From Moheibacter lacus (lineage in GTDB: Bacteria; Bacteroidota; Bacteroidia; Flavobacteriales; Weeksellaceae), in NCBI RefSeq assembly GCF_014042165.1, contig NZ_JACDZE010000001.1:124001-188000 (forward strand): a stretch of DNA of 64,000 bases. Reading direction: 5' to 3'. Numbering within the stretch: the first letter of the stretch is position 1; the number at the start of each line of letters is the position of its first letter. Position numbers and translations under genes: made by a program. The notes beneath the pieces are model-generated. The model saw only the letters and a program-made list of their open reading frames with translations, did no database searches and was not told the origin of the DNA. Of this stretch, positions 1 to 8,949 are shown piece by piece.

Positions 1-412
1 CTCCTGATTCAGCAAAATGTCCTAAAACATCCAATCCCAAATATTTGAGGTTTTTAAACGAAGCGAAATTATTTTTTGACAATACTTCAAATGGCTTCTC
101 TAAATCAAAAAATAAATCCAAATATTCCGGTAAACTTTTCAGTTTATCAATTTGTTGGTCCTTAATTTTCAAACCATATAAATAAGATGTATCTTGATTT
201 GCATCAGGTAAAAATTGACCGATGATTTTCCAATCTTTTGTAGTTTGAATCGGAAAAACGGTTTGCAAAAGATCTTCTTGGGTATAAACCGGTTTGATCT
301 GAATTCCTTCAGCTGTATCCCATACCAGCACTTCATTGTAATCCAGTCCTGCCAATTCAGCTTGGACTTTAAGTTTCCATTCTTGTGGGTTCAGTTGTTT
401 AAAATCCTCCAT
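1..412 (-). CDS. mutA: Methylmalonyl-CoA mutase small subunit, N-terminal part (cut by window edge)
   Basis: Open frame of 137 codons running off the left end with no stop. It starts at an ATG at 412-410 and reads MEDFKQLNPQEWKLKVQAEL, then an LVWDTAEGIQIKPVY stretch. The pattern Trp, 'AEL.G', then 'EG..I.P.Y' is the usual N-terminus of the small (non-B12) subunit of methylmalonyl-CoA mutase, which interconverts succinyl-CoA and (R)-methylmalonyl-CoA with MutB. Only about a quarter of the protein is visible. The ftsB-like stop lies 6 bases upstream, so it is probably the last visible gene of that operon, with mutB expected further left. The family call is by recognition; domain completeness cannot be checked. 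Confidence 0.8.
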   Translation of the reverse strand, partial: MEDFKQLNPQEWKLKVQAELAGLDYNEVLVWDTAEGIQIKPVYTQEDLLQTVFPIQTTKDWKIIGQFLPDANQDTSYLYGLKIKDQQIDKLKSLPEYLDLFFDLEKPFEVLSKNNFASFKNLKYLGLDVLGHFAESG

Positions 413-418
413 TTTCAA

Positions 419-766
419 TTAAGGTTGTTCCTGCTTTTTTACTTTTTGCTCCTCTACGATAAAAACGTCTTCATTTTCTTTTTTCAAATAATGCTTTTCT
501 CTCGCAACTCTTTCTATTTCAGATGCATTTATTTTCATTTGATGAATTTGAATCGTTTCTTTTTCCAATTTTTCTTCATAATATTTTTTATCTTTTACCA
601 ATTCCTTTATTTCACTATCCAATTCTTTATGAATGAAATAGGAGTTTTGGTCAAAAAAGAACATCCAAACTACAAATAAAACGGTAACGATCAAGTATTT
701 ATTGAGAAAAAAACGGTACCATCTACCTGATTTGGAGGTTTGTATTTTATCTTTTTTGGGATTCAT
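419..766 (-). CDS. ftsB: FtsB/DivIC-family septum formation initiator
   Basis: 115 residues with the FtsB/DivIC layout: a short basic cytoplasmic tail, one membrane span around residues 25-41 (YLIVTVLFVVWMFFFD), then a coiled coil of about 50 residues rich in Glu and Lys. The stretch ending 'IERVAREKHYLKKENEDVFIVEE' matches the usual end of the family (AR..Y.MKK..E.v..v). Such proteins bridge early and late divisome components in the inner membrane. The start overlaps the udk stop by 4 bases (ATGA), which suggests translational coupling. Assignment to FtsB rather than DivIC is not possible from sequence alone. Confidence 0.82.
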   Translation of the reverse strand: MNPKKDKIQTSKSGRWYRFFLNKYLIVTVLFVVWMFFFDQNSYFIHKELDSEIKELVKDKKYYEEKLEKETIQIHQMKINASEIERVAREKHYLKKENEDVFIVEEQKVKKQEQP

Positions 767-1389
767 GATTCTACTGTTGAGGCTAATTTATCTTTTATCA
801 AAGTAGAAAGCAGTCTTATCGCTGCTTCGTTTTTCTTTTTCATGTTTGGAACGATGATGTCTGCATGATTTTTTGATGGTTCGATGAATTGAACATGCAT
901 GGGCTTTAAGGTAGTTCGATATCGATTCAAAACTTCATCTAAATCCCGTCCTCTTTCAGAAATATCCCGTTGAATTCTTCTGATCAATCTTTCGTCCGAA
1001 TCAGCATGAACATAAATTTTCAAATCAAATAATTCGCGAAGCGCAGGATCTGTCAAAACCAGAATTCCCTCTACGATGATGACATTTTTCGGAGGTGTAA
1101 TCAGGGTTTCGTCTGTTCGGCTGTGGGTTATGAACGAATAAACCGGTTGTTCAACGGTCAGACCATTTTTTAATTGTTGGACATGTGAAGTCAACAATTC
1201 AAAATCGATGGATCTTGGATGGTCAAAATTGATTTTTTCTCTTTCATCAAAGGAAAGATCTTGATGGTCTTTGTAATAATTATCTTGTGAAACGACCAAC
1301 ACATTTTCAGTATTGAGGTGTTTCAAAATGTTTCGTACAACGGTTGTTTTCCCGGATCCGGTTCCACCGGCTATTCCTATGATAAGCAT
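763..1389 (-). CDS. udk: Uridine kinase
   Basis: 208 residues starting MLIIGIAGGTGSGKTT, with the P-loop GGTGSGKT at residues 8-15. The enzyme phosphorylates uridine or cytidine with ATP or GTP in pyrimidine salvage. Other family landmarks are SQDNYYKD, 'FDHPRSIDFELL', 'VIIVEGILVLTDPALRELFDLKIYV' and 'RRIQRDISERGRDLDEVL'. The open frame extends 23 codons further upstream, but the ATG at 1389 was chosen because it gives the normal family N-terminus and follows the sanA-like stop by one base. It lies in the same-strand run sanA-like, udk, ftsB-like, mutA. Confidence 0.95.
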   Translation of the reverse strand: MLIIGIAGGTGSGKTTVVRNILKHLNTENVLVVSQDNYYKDHQDLSFDEREKINFDHPRSIDFELLTSHVQQLKNGLTVEQPVYSFITHSRTDETLITPPKNVIIVEGILVLTDPALRELFDLKIYVHADSDERLIRRIQRDISERGRDLDEVLNRYRTTLKPMHVQFIEPSKNHADIIVPNMKKKNEAAIRLLSTLIKDKLASTVES

Positions 1390-1390
1390 A

Positions 1391-2053
1391 TTATTCTTCG
1401 TTTGGAAATGATTCTTTATCCTTATAAAATTTAGGCATAGTCTCCAAAATATAAACATCCAATAGGGCTTTTACCCTCGCAAAATATTCTCTAGTAATGG
1501 TGATCGTACTATAACCTTTTGGGACATTGTTTGCGTTAAATCCCAGGCTGTAAATATCGTGATTTTTACCAATAAATATGGCGCGTTCGTTATGAAATTC
1601 TTGGGAAATGATGGTAAGTGAATCTTGCCCAAACACTTCCTTGGCGCGCAAAACCGAATCGAGTGTGCTAAATCCTGCAAAATCCTCCACGATTTTATCT
1701 TCCGGAATTCCCATTTTGATCAGTTCATTTTTCATGTCTCGGGTCTCGTTGTACTCCATGATCGAATTGTCACCACTGACGATGAGAAATTTCACTTTTC
1801 CGGATTTGAATAATTCTACAGCGGCTTGCATCCGGTATTTGAAATATAAATTTTCACCTCCACCTCGCACTCTTTTACTTGTCCCGAGCACCAAACCAGT
1901 CGGATTTTCCGGAATTTCTTGAAGATCATCATAGGTTTTTCCTTTCGACTCATGTTCCACCCAAAAGTTGGAAAACAACAAAATACTGGTAAAAAGAATG
2001 ATCCCTCCCAATACCATTTTCCAAAACCTTCTCAATATCGTTTTCATTTCCAT
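1391..2053 (-). CDS. SanA/YdcF-like (DUF218) membrane-anchored protein
   Basis: About 220 residues. One N-terminal membrane segment (MVLGGIILFTSILLFSNFWV) is followed by a DUF218 domain: 'GLVLGTSKRVRGGGENLYF' near residue 55, then 'KVKFLIVSGDN' and a glycine/aspartate-rich continuation. E. coli SanA has this layout and affects envelope permeability to vancomycin at high temperature; the biochemical role is unresolved. The start is at ATG 2053, with a second in-frame ATG at 2047; the frame upstream has only a non-ATG start. It is the first gene of the run leading into udk. Family confident, function not. Confidence 0.8.
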   Translation of the reverse strand: MEMKTILRRFWKMVLGGIILFTSILLFSNFWVEHESKGKTYDDLQEIPENPTGLVLGTSKRVRGGGENLYFKYRMQAAVELFKSGKVKFLIVSGDNSIMEYNETRDMKNELIKMGIPEDKIVEDFAGFSTLDSVLRAKEVFGQDSLTIISQEFHNERAIFIGKNHDIYSLGFNANNVPKGYSTITITREYFARVKALLDVYILETMPKFYKDKESFPNEE

Positions 2054-2147
2054 TTTAATTCGCCAAAATGACTTTAACAATTTTTAAATACCTACTCCGA
2101 TGTACCTTAATCTAATATCCGTCCAAACATCCAACATCCATTTTCAG

Positions 2148-2174
2148 TTATGCTGAGCGGAGTCGAAGCACATC
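2148..2174. repeat. Interspersed 'GCTGAGCGGAGTCGAAGC'-type repeat
   Basis: The intergenic stretch between the sanA-like and DUF4126 genes (2081-2255) contains TGCTGAGCGGAGTCGAAGCA. From memory, near-identical strings recur in intergenic DNA of many Bacteroidetes. It is preceded by a simple run of CATCCAACATCCA type. No ORF covers it. Confidence 0.4.
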
Positions 2175-2255
2175 ACCCATCATGCATCCAAAAATAATCA
2201 ACTAAACTGTACAAAAAAATGTATCTTTAGATTTAAATTAAACAACTTATCCGCA

Positions 2256-2858
2256 ATGGACTTTTTCGATACTTCCACCATCATGTCATTTTTTTTGGGA
2301 ATTGGATTGGCGGCATCAGCCGGATTCAGGGTTTTCCTTCCACTTTTTGCTTTGAGTCTGGGTGCTCATTTCGGGGCTGATGTTTTGAATCTGAACGAAA
2401 GTTGGCAATGGGTAGGAAGTTGGCCGGCGATGATTACGCTGGGCGTAGCCACTCTGATTGAAATTGCGGCTTATTATATTCCGGTGGTCGATAATTTATT
2501 GGATTCCATTGCCATACCGCTTGCGGCGATTGCCGGAACGGTTTTGATGGCATCCACCCTTTTAGATATGGGTGAGGTAGCTACTTGGGCGCTTGCAATT
2601 ATCGCAGGAGGTGGAACAGCTGCTGCAGTTAGCGGAACGACTGCCACCACCAGAGCGGTCTCGACCGGGACAACAGCCGGAACGGGAAATTTCTTGGTCA
2701 CAACTGGAGAAACTGCCGCCTCTTCCGTTTTGAGTATTACTTCGTTTATTTGGGCGCCGCTGGCTTTTGTTCTGGTGGTAATTACACTTTATTTGGTGTA
2801 TCGACTTTGGAAGAAAAGCAAAAAAATTCTCCTAAATGATCCGAGCCAAAATCGTTAA
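2256..2858 (+). CDS. DUF4126 family integral membrane protein
   Basis: 200 residues, strongly hydrophobic, with about five membrane segments: residues 8-33 (GIGLAASAGFRVFLPLFALSL), 53-76, 84-105, 107-130 and 165-187. The opening 'GIGLAASAGFRVFLPL' and the central 'PVVDNLLDSIA' match DUF4126, whose function is unknown. A Thr/Gly/Ala-rich loop (about residues 125-150) separates the last two hydrophobic blocks. It ends in a basic tail (WKKSKK). Likely inner membrane. A near-consensus -7 box, TATCTTTA, at 2222-2229 gives a leader of about 25 bases. It is divergent from the sanA-like gene. Confidence 0.75.
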   Translation: MDFFDTSTIMSFFLGIGLAASAGFRVFLPLFALSLGAHFGADVLNLNESWQWVGSWPAMITLGVATLIEIAAYYIPVVDNLLDSIAIPLAAIAGTVLMASTLLDMGEVATWALAIIAGGGTAAAVSGTTATTRAVSTGTTAGTGNFLVTTGETAASSVLSITSFIWAPLAFVLVVITLYLVYRLWKKSKKILLNDPSQNR

Positions 2859-3255
2859 TTCATCTCGCATTGTGTATCTAATTTTTAAAAACTTAATACC
2901 AACCACTTCAGTCGTTTAACATTTTATTAAACCAGTTATAGTTTGAAATCTGCTTAATTCTTTTATTTTTGTGGGTGTAATTTAGACTTTAAAAACAATC
3001 ATTTCTATCCTCTCTCTACCCAAAAAATGATTTCAACTAAATTGCTTCCCCCATTATTTTTTTTGAGAGGTCATGATAAAAATTAATTGAATTAATTCAT
3101 TAAATTTTTGTAAATTTCCTTGATCTTTTTTCCAATTATTGGATCCCCATCCTTTCAAATGTTTTCAATTTAATAATTTCATAACCCGCTATTAAACTAA
3201 TAGTTAAGGAGTGAAATTAAATTTATGACATCTAATTCTCTAACACCTGACCGAT
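2859..3255. other. 397-bp intergenic region before the first T9SS gene
   Basis: AT-rich, with no ORF of note. It holds one good promoter candidate at 2942-2971 (listed separately), which would leave a leader of about 280 bases. No RNA family and no strong hairpin was recognised. Confidence 0.5.
2942..2971 (+). promoter_or_regulatory. Candidate -33/-7 promoter (TTTG-N18-TATTTTTG)
   Basis: TTTG at 2942-2945 and TATTTTTG at 2964-2971 match the Bacteroidetes sigma-A boxes. The spacer of 18 is slightly short. It points at the 1228-residue T9SS gene, but a start near 2978 would give an unusually long leader. Confidence 0.35.
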
Positions 3256-6200
3256 ATGAGAAATGTCTTTATTATAATTTTCCTATCATTGGTTACAGCC
3301 TACGCCTCAGCTCAAAGTATTTTCATTAGCCAATACATAGAAACTAATTTTGGAACAACGCCAAAAGGAATCGAAATTTACAATCCAACAGAAAACCCAA
3401 TTGATTTTTCAGTTACAAATCTTGAAATTCAACAGGGTACAAATGGCGTCTCATGTTCCGATTTGACAACAATTAATTCCGGAATTTTAAATGCAAACGA
3501 AGTCTGGGTAATCGGCACTACCGAATTAACTGATTATGCAACTTCAAACGGAAGTGACCTTAGTGGTACAACAGAATACAGTTTTCTGTTTAATGGAAAT
3601 GACGCATTGAGAATTTATTTAGGCGGAGCTCTCCAAGATGTATTTGGAACCTGTGGCTCTGACCCTGGTAGCAATTGGAATGGAAATGGTGTTTCAACGG
3701 AAAATCATAATCTTCAGATTAAACAAGGAATTTGCACTGGAACTCTTAATTTTTGGACAGATCCGAGTATACGATTTGATCAAATTGCAAACGGATCAAC
3801 GATGACGGGATTTGGTGATGCGCCCAACTGTAGCGATTCATCAGACCCAACCTCCAGTCCTACCGACTTTTTCCGTAGCAAAACTGCAGGACCCGCTAAC
3901 TGGAATGTAGCTGCTTCGTGGGAGTCTTCGACTGATGGTGTAGATTGGATAGATGCCACGTTATATCCGGACGACAACGCCAGTGGTGTTGAAATACAAG
4001 TTGGTCACAACATTCGCATCAATTCATCTGGTGTTGAAATCACCAATACCCAAGTATTTGGGACAATTGAAGTCACGACCAATTCTTCTTTTGATGTAAG
4101 CGGCGAATTGGATGAAATAGAATTGACCATAGAAAATGGCGGTGAATTTATCGTGAATTCAAATGGGAATTTCAATTCTACAACAGGAAATGCTTGGGGC
4201 TTGATCAAAACAGGTGGTAAAATCATCGCCGGTCCTAATATGGGTAGCGGAACATCTTTTGTCGATGCATATGTCGGTTATTTCAATGGTCTTTTTTATT
4301 TCGAAAATGATGCGATTTGCGAATGGGACAACGGTAACACCACTTTTGGAACAAGCTCAGCCGACGACGACGATTTCTTTTCTCCATATCAAACAGGAGA
4401 TTTGGCTATTCTTCGCATCTTGACTACACCCGGATTTTCGTTTGGATCCAATGTAGAGGACAATGTTTTCCATGCCGTTATCGAATTTGTCGACGGAACT
4501 GAATTTTCTTTGGCCAATTCAGGATCCAAAACATTTGTAGGTGGCGTACGTGGAGAAGGAAGTTTGATAATGGAAAATAGTTGTGAACAAGTGTACATCG
4601 GAAACGATGAAGTTATTCCAGAATTGGGTGGAACAGCCAAAATCATTGTCAATCTCACAAATGATCGACTCAATTTCCCAAATGGTGCTGAAGTCCTAGC
4701 CGACGCTCTTTTCACCATCGAAAGCAATGACAATTCATCCGTTGCAATCGAAAGAATTGGCGGCAACATCCAAATCAACGGCATCCTCGACATCACCAAT
4801 CTCCGGATCACCAATACAGCTTCTGGTGGAATTTTCGTCAACAATGGCGGAACTTTAAGAACCAGAAACACCGGCGGACTTTTTGGTTCAGGTTCAGCGA
4901 TCGTGAATGATGCCAATTTTACCATGGAAACGGGAAGCACAGTGGAGTATTATGCCGATGTAACACAAGCCATCAGTTCGGGAAAAGAATATTATCACCT
5001 TATTTTTTCCGGTAACGGGACCAAAAATCCACAGAGTGCTACAAATGTAAACACAAACGGTTCTATCTATATCACAGGCAATCCTACGGTAAATTACACA
5101 ACTCATAATCTTGGTTCTACCGACGGTAACTCTACTGACTTCACAATGGATGGCGGAAGCCTGATCATCGGAACCGGGGGAACACAACCTCGTCCCGGAG
5201 GAAGTTATACTATCACAGGTGGTGAAATCGAATTCACCGGAAACTCCAATACATCTATTCGCGTCATTCCTGACTATTATAATGTTAGGATTTCCGGACG
5301 AAATAAACAACCCGGCGCAAAAGGATTTACCATCACCAATTTATTAAATGTAGAACCAACAGGCCAACTGACCATCCCTACTTCTACCGACACCGAATCG
5401 CCCTATGTGCTCAATGCACTAAATGGAATCTCCGTTGAATCTGGTGGTGAATTGATTCTCGAAAACAACGCGGTTCTCATGCAAAATCCTGGCATTTCCA
5501 ATTCGGGCAACATCACCCAAATCAGAAAAGCTATCGTTCCTTCGAACCAATACAATTTCTGGGCTTCACCCGTTTCCAATCAGGATTTGTATACATTCTA
5601 TCCCGACATTCCCACCAACCGCGTCATGGTCTATAACACGGAAACCGATTTTTATACCATCATTCCCAATAACCCAAGCAATCCACCCGAATTCCAATTC
5701 GGAATCGGCTATTCCATCAAAGGTCCAACTTCCAATTTCCCAGCAGACGATAATGGCACGACCGATGTCACCGCGACATTCATCGGTACACCGCATAATG
5801 AATCTATCAATTCTACCGAAAACCAAATCGCGCTTTCCAATCTGGGACAAGGCTTTAACCTTATCGGAAATCCATTTCCTTCCAATCTCGATTTGCATCT
5901 TTTCAATGAAACCGCCGGTAACTCAGGGAAAATTCTACAATCCACTTTTTACTTTTGGGACAATAAAGACAACGATGATTTCTACCAACAAGGATCGGAA
6001 TACGAAAATCAAAATTTTGCGATTTACAATGCCAGTGGATTCGGAACCGGTATTTCCGCTCCACGATTTGGGACCACCGGTAAAAAACCAAACGGCATCG
6101 TCAAACCCGGACAAGGTTTCATCGTACAAGCTGCTCCCTCAGCTACTTTTCTTGAAGTGAACAATGCCATGCGTTCTTCTACCGTCCTTAGAAACAGCGA

Positions 6201-6942
6201 ATATTCTCCCTATTTTAAAAACGGAATTTCAATGGATAGCGATGACGAATACAGAAGAATCGATCAATTTTGGATCGAACTCATCAATCCCAACCAACTC
6301 CATCTTCAAACTGCTGTCGGATATTTCACGGAAGCAGAGAATGAATTTGAAGTTTATGATTCTGAGATACTTAGCGAATCCGTTTCTGATAACATTTATA
6401 CACTGAGTAAAGACGACGTCAAACTGGCTATCCAGGGTAGAAAAGGAGTTTTCCAAAACCATGATGAAATTCCGTTAGGTGTGAAAATATTTGAACACGA
6501 CCGTTACAAAATCCAATTGGAAGAAACCAAAGGAATTTTCATCAGCTATCAAAATATCTATCTGAAAGATAAATCACTGAACATCATTCATAATTTATCC
6601 GATGATGGTCCTTATGAGTTTGAAGCGCCGGCCGGCGTTCATAACGATCGTTTTGAAATTGTATTTAAAAAAGATTTCTCGTCTAATTCAGTTTTGTCAG
6701 CTGCAAACGGAAATGCTGTCAAGATCATCAAAAAAGATGGAATGGTTCACATCAGTTCTTCTCTATCCAAAATTACGGAAGTTGAAATCTTCAATCTTTC
6801 CGGTTGGTCAATTTATAAAAACGAAAATGTAAACCAGCAAATTTTAGAAATTCCAGCTATTTCCTTAGACAAACAAATCATCATCGTTACTGTCCAAACG
6901 GAAAACGGTGAGATCGTTTCCAAAAAATTGGTCAATAATTGA
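3256..6942 (+). CDS. Large secreted protein with lamin-tail-like domain and T9SS type C-like sorting signal
   Basis: 1228 residues. The signal peptide is MRNVFIIIFLSLVTAYASAQ (cleavage near 19/20). Residues about 21-165 look like a lamin-tail domain ('FISQYIETNFG', 'GIEIYNPT', then 'ANEVWVIG'). Residues about 200-760 are Gly/Asn/Thr/Ser-rich beta-type repeats. Residues about 765-1145 form a module shared with the 1254-residue protein at 32783-36547 ('NLIGNPFPSNLD', 'GIVKPGQGFIVQA', 'NNAMRSS'). The last 80 residues ('EVEIFNLSGWSIY', 'IIIVTVQTENGEIVSKKL') fit a T9SS type C sorting signal, so it is probably exported and cell-surface bound or released. Its role may be adhesive; this is not shown. 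A terminator follows the stop. Confidence 0.8.
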   Translation: MRNVFIIIFLSLVTAYASAQSIFISQYIETNFGTTPKGIEIYNPTENPIDFSVTNLEIQQGTNGVSCSDLTTINSGILNANEVWVIGTTELTDYATSNGSDLSGTTEYSFLFNGNDALRIYLGGALQDVFGTCGSDPGSNWNGNGVSTENHNLQIKQGICTGTLNFWTDPSIRFDQIANGSTMTGFGDAPNCSDSSDPTSSPTDFFRSKTAGPANWNVAASWESSTDGVDWIDATLYPDDNASGVEIQVGHNIRINSSGVEITNTQVFGTIEVTTNSSFDVSGELDEIELTIENGGEFIVNSNGNFNSTTGNAWGLIKTGGKIIAGPNMGSGTSFVDAYVGYFNGLFYFENDAICEWDNGNTTFGTSSADDDDFFSPYQTGDLAILRILTTPGFSFGSNVEDNVFHAVIEFVDGTEFSLANSGSKTFVGGVRGEGSLIMENSCEQVYIGNDEVIPELGGTAKIIVNLTNDRLNFPNGAEVLADALFTIESNDNSSVAIERIGGNIQINGILDITNLRITNTASGGIFVNNGGTLRTRNTGGLFGSGSAIVNDANFTMETGSTVEYYADVTQAISSGKEYYHLIFSGNGTKNPQSATNVNTNGSIYITGNPTVNYTTHNLGSTDGNSTDFTMDGGSLIIGTGGTQPRPGGSYTITGGEIEFTGNSNTSIRVIPDYYNVRISGRNKQPGAKGFTITNLLNVEPTGQLTIPTSTDTESPYVLNALNGISVESGGELILENNAVLMQNPGISNSGNITQIRKAIVPSNQYNFWASPVSNQDLYTFYPDIPTNRVMVYNTETDFYTIIPNNPSNPPEFQFGIGYSIKGPTSNFPADDNGTTDVTATFIGTPHNESINSTENQIALSNLGQGFNLIGNPFPSNLDLHLFNETAGNSGKILQSTFYFWDNKDNDDFYQQGSEYENQNFAIYNASGFGTGISAPRFGTTGKKPNGIVKPGQGFIVQAAPSATFLEVNNAMRSSTVLRNSEYSPYFKNGISMDSDDEYRRIDQFWIELINPNQLHLQTAVGYFTEAENEFEVYDSEILSESVSDNIYTLSKDDVKLAIQGRKGVFQNHDEIPLGVKIFEHDRYKIQLEETKGIFISYQNIYLKDKSLNIIHNLSDDGPYEFEAPAGVHNDRFEIVFKKDFSSNSVLSAANGNAVKIIKKDGMVHISSSLSKITEVEIFNLSGWSIYKNENVNQQILEIPAISLDKQIIIVTVQTENGEIVSKKLVNN

Positions 6943-6961
6943 ATTCAAAAATAATCATCTT

Positions 6962-6993
6962 AAAAATCCGCTTGAAAAGGCGGATTTTTTATT
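6962..6993 (+). terminator. Rho-independent terminator
   Basis: Stem AAATCCGC/GCGGATTT with loop TTGAAAAG, followed by a T-run (TTTTTTATTT), 20 bases after the T9SS gene stop. Confidence 0.85.
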
Positions 6994-7236
6994 TGTAACA
7001 TCATGAAGTTGTTTAAGAAATGAATTGGAACAAAAAGTTTAGAAAGTTTATTTAATGATTTAAACTTCCATCCTTCAATCAACTTGATGATTCCTTAAAA
7101 ATTTTTAACAAATTGAATTATAAATAAATAAGAGCTTGAGTTAATTCGCATCTACCTTAAATCTTAATGATTAAACTAGCGAGCCCATGTGCAAAAACAA
7201 TTATTTCACTATTTTTACGACGAAGCACCACCCCCT

Positions 7237-7596
7237 ATGAAAAATTGTTTGGCTTATGGATTGATTATTTTTTCCGGTTTATGTCCGGAGATTTATGGGT
7301 ATGCTCAGTTTTATGAAGAAACAGAAGAAGTTCCTCAAGGAATCTATCAGAATTACGAACTCTACCACGATTTGAACAACCGATTTTATGAACAATCTCA
7401 GGAGTTTGAATATTTTAAAAGCGAACCTGTCCAAGAAGTACCAACAGAAAATTATGCAGATGACGGTCCTCAAGATCCACCGAACGATGATGATCCACCG
7501 GTTCCGATTGGGAAATTATGGATCGTTATGGTTTTCCTTTCAGGACTAGGATTAGGCGTTTTCTACCAATCAAAAAGAGCCAAAGAAATGATTTGA
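7237..7596 (+). CDS. Small exported single-span protein, PID-CTERM-like
   Basis: 119 residues from the ATG at 7237. The signal peptide is MKNCLAYGLIIFSGLCPEIYGYAQ. An acidic, Glu/Tyr-rich central region follows, then a Pro/Asp-rich linker (DDGPQDPPNDDDPPVPIG), one membrane span (LWIVMVFLSGLGLGVFY) and a basic end (QSKRAKEMI). This matches the tripartite C-terminus of small Flavobacterial PID-CTERM proteins, although the motif here is P-I-G rather than P-I-D. A frame extension upstream relies on a GTG and lacks signal-peptide logic, so it was rejected. It follows a T9SS gene on the same strand, as does the gene at 18134-18346. Convergent with mpl, 3 bases between stops. Function unknown. Confidence 0.6.
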   Translation: MKNCLAYGLIIFSGLCPEIYGYAQFYEETEEVPQGIYQNYELYHDLNNRFYEQSQEFEYFKSEPVQEVPTENYADDGPQDPPNDDDPPVPIGKLWIVMVFLSGLGLGVFYQSKRAKEMI

Positions 7597-7599
7597 AAT

Positions 7600-8949
7600 T
7601 TATTGAAATAATTCTTTCAAATCTATCCCGCCAAAGTTAGCCGAACTCATCATCAAAAAGACTTTCCCGGATTTATCCATCAAATCCAAATAAGCTTTTA
7701 ATTCATTTGAAGAAGTAAAAACTTGGATATTTTCATCTCCAAAGGCATCTTGAATGTCTGTCGGGGAAATGTATTCCATCCTTTTGATCGCCAAAGCTTC
7801 AGGATTATAATAGATGATTTTTTCATCAGCCTTATCCAGTGCCCCTTTGTATTCCGATAAAAATTCCGGATTCAAACTGCTGTAAGTATGCAATTCCAAA
7901 CAAGCGATGAGTTTTTTATTTTCAAATTGTTCCTTAACAGCATTTGTCGTAGAAATCACCTTACTCGGTGCATGCGCAAAATCTTTATACGCAACGAAAT
8001 CAGCCGTTCTATTGATTAATTCCAAACGTTTGGAAGCGCCTTTAAAAGAAGAAATGGCTTCATAAAAATCCTCATCCATCACGCCCAATTGATTACAAAT
8101 CAATCTGGCTCCTTCCAAATTATTCAAATTATGTTTCCCAAAAACTTCTAGAGGAGTCGGTCCATCTTCGGTTTCCAAAAAAGAAATTCCATCCTCAATT
8201 CTGAATTCAGGTGTTTGGTAAGCAAATTTTTTCAAAGCTTTCTCCGAACTCCCCACGACTTTCACCACATTTTCATCCTCAGAATTATAAATCAAAGCGC
8301 CTCCATCTGTGATGGAATCTACAAATAATTCAAATTGATGCACATAATTCTCAAAAGTTGGAAATACATTCACATGGTCCCATGCAATTCCACTGATCAA
8401 AGCGATATTGGGTTGGTACAAAAGAATTTTCGGTCTTCGGTCAAGTGTAGACGATAAATATTCGTCACCTTCCATCACCATGAAATCGTTTTCTTCGGTC
8501 AATTTCACCATGACATCAAAACCTTCCAACTGGGCACCGACCATATAATCGACCTCTTTTCCATGATAGTGTAAAACATGCAAAATCATAGAGGTAATGG
8601 TCGTTTTCCCATGCGAACCAGCGATTACGACTCGGGTTTTGTCTTTGGATTGTTCATATAAATATTCGGGATATGAATAAATCTTCAATCCCAATTCTTG
8701 TGCGCGCATCATTTCCGGATTATCGGCATGGGCATGCATACCGAGGATGACGGCTTCTAGATCTTCCGTAATTTTTTCAGGAAACCAACCATTTTCTTCA
8801 GGAAGCAATCCTCTTTGTTTCAAACGAGTTGCTGAAGGTTCAAAAATAGCATCGTCAGATCCGGTTACTTGATATCCTTTTTCATGAAGTGCTATGGCCA
8901 AATTGTGCATGGCGCTACCACCTATCGCAATGAAATGTACTTTACGCAT
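7600..8949 (-). CDS. mpl: UDP-N-acetylmuramate:L-alanyl-gamma-D-glutamyl-meso-diaminopimelate ligase
   Basis: 449 residues, the normal Mpl length. The N-terminal Mur domain opens MRKVHFIAIGGSAMHNLAI. The ATP-binding P-loop GSHGKTT is at residues 111-117, followed by a Mur central domain ('MEGDEYLSSTLDRRPKILLY', 'ISGIAWDHVNVFPT') and a ligase C-terminal domain ('FAHAPSK'). Mpl reattaches the murein tripeptide to UDP-MurNAc during peptidoglycan recycling. 'GGSAMHNLA' and 'DEYLSS' separate it from MurC. The start overlaps the acyltransferase stop by one base (TAATG). Confidence 0.95.
   Translation of the reverse strand: MRKVHFIAIGGSAMHNLAIALHEKGYQVTGSDDAIFEPSATRLKQRGLLPEENGWFPEKITEDLEAVILGMHAHADNPEMMRAQELGLKIYSYPEYLYEQSKDKTRVVIAGSHGKTTITSMILHVLHYHGKEVDYMVGAQLEGFDVMVKLTEENDFMVMEGDEYLSSTLDRRPKILLYQPNIALISGIAWDHVNVFPTFENYVHQFELFVDSITDGGALIYNSEDENVVKVVGSSEKALKKFAYQTPEFRIEDGISFLETEDGPTPLEVFGKHNLNNLEGARLICNQLGVMDEDFYEAISSFKGASKRLELINRTADFVAYKDFAHAPSKVISTTNAVKEQFENKKLIACLELHTYSSLNPEFLSEYKGALDKADEKIIYYNPEALAIKRMEYISPTDIQDAFGDENIQVFTSSNELKAYLDLMDKSGKVFLMMSSANFGGIDLKELFQ

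Noticed and set aside
215-679. 154-residue plus-strand ORF antisense to mutA and the ftsB-like gene
   Set aside because: Phe-rich low-complexity translation that is the complement of two well-supported minus-strand genes.
4389-5310. Minus-strand ORFs within the 1228-residue T9SS gene
   Set aside because: They are reverse-frame shadows of a repeat-rich coding region with no motif or start context.
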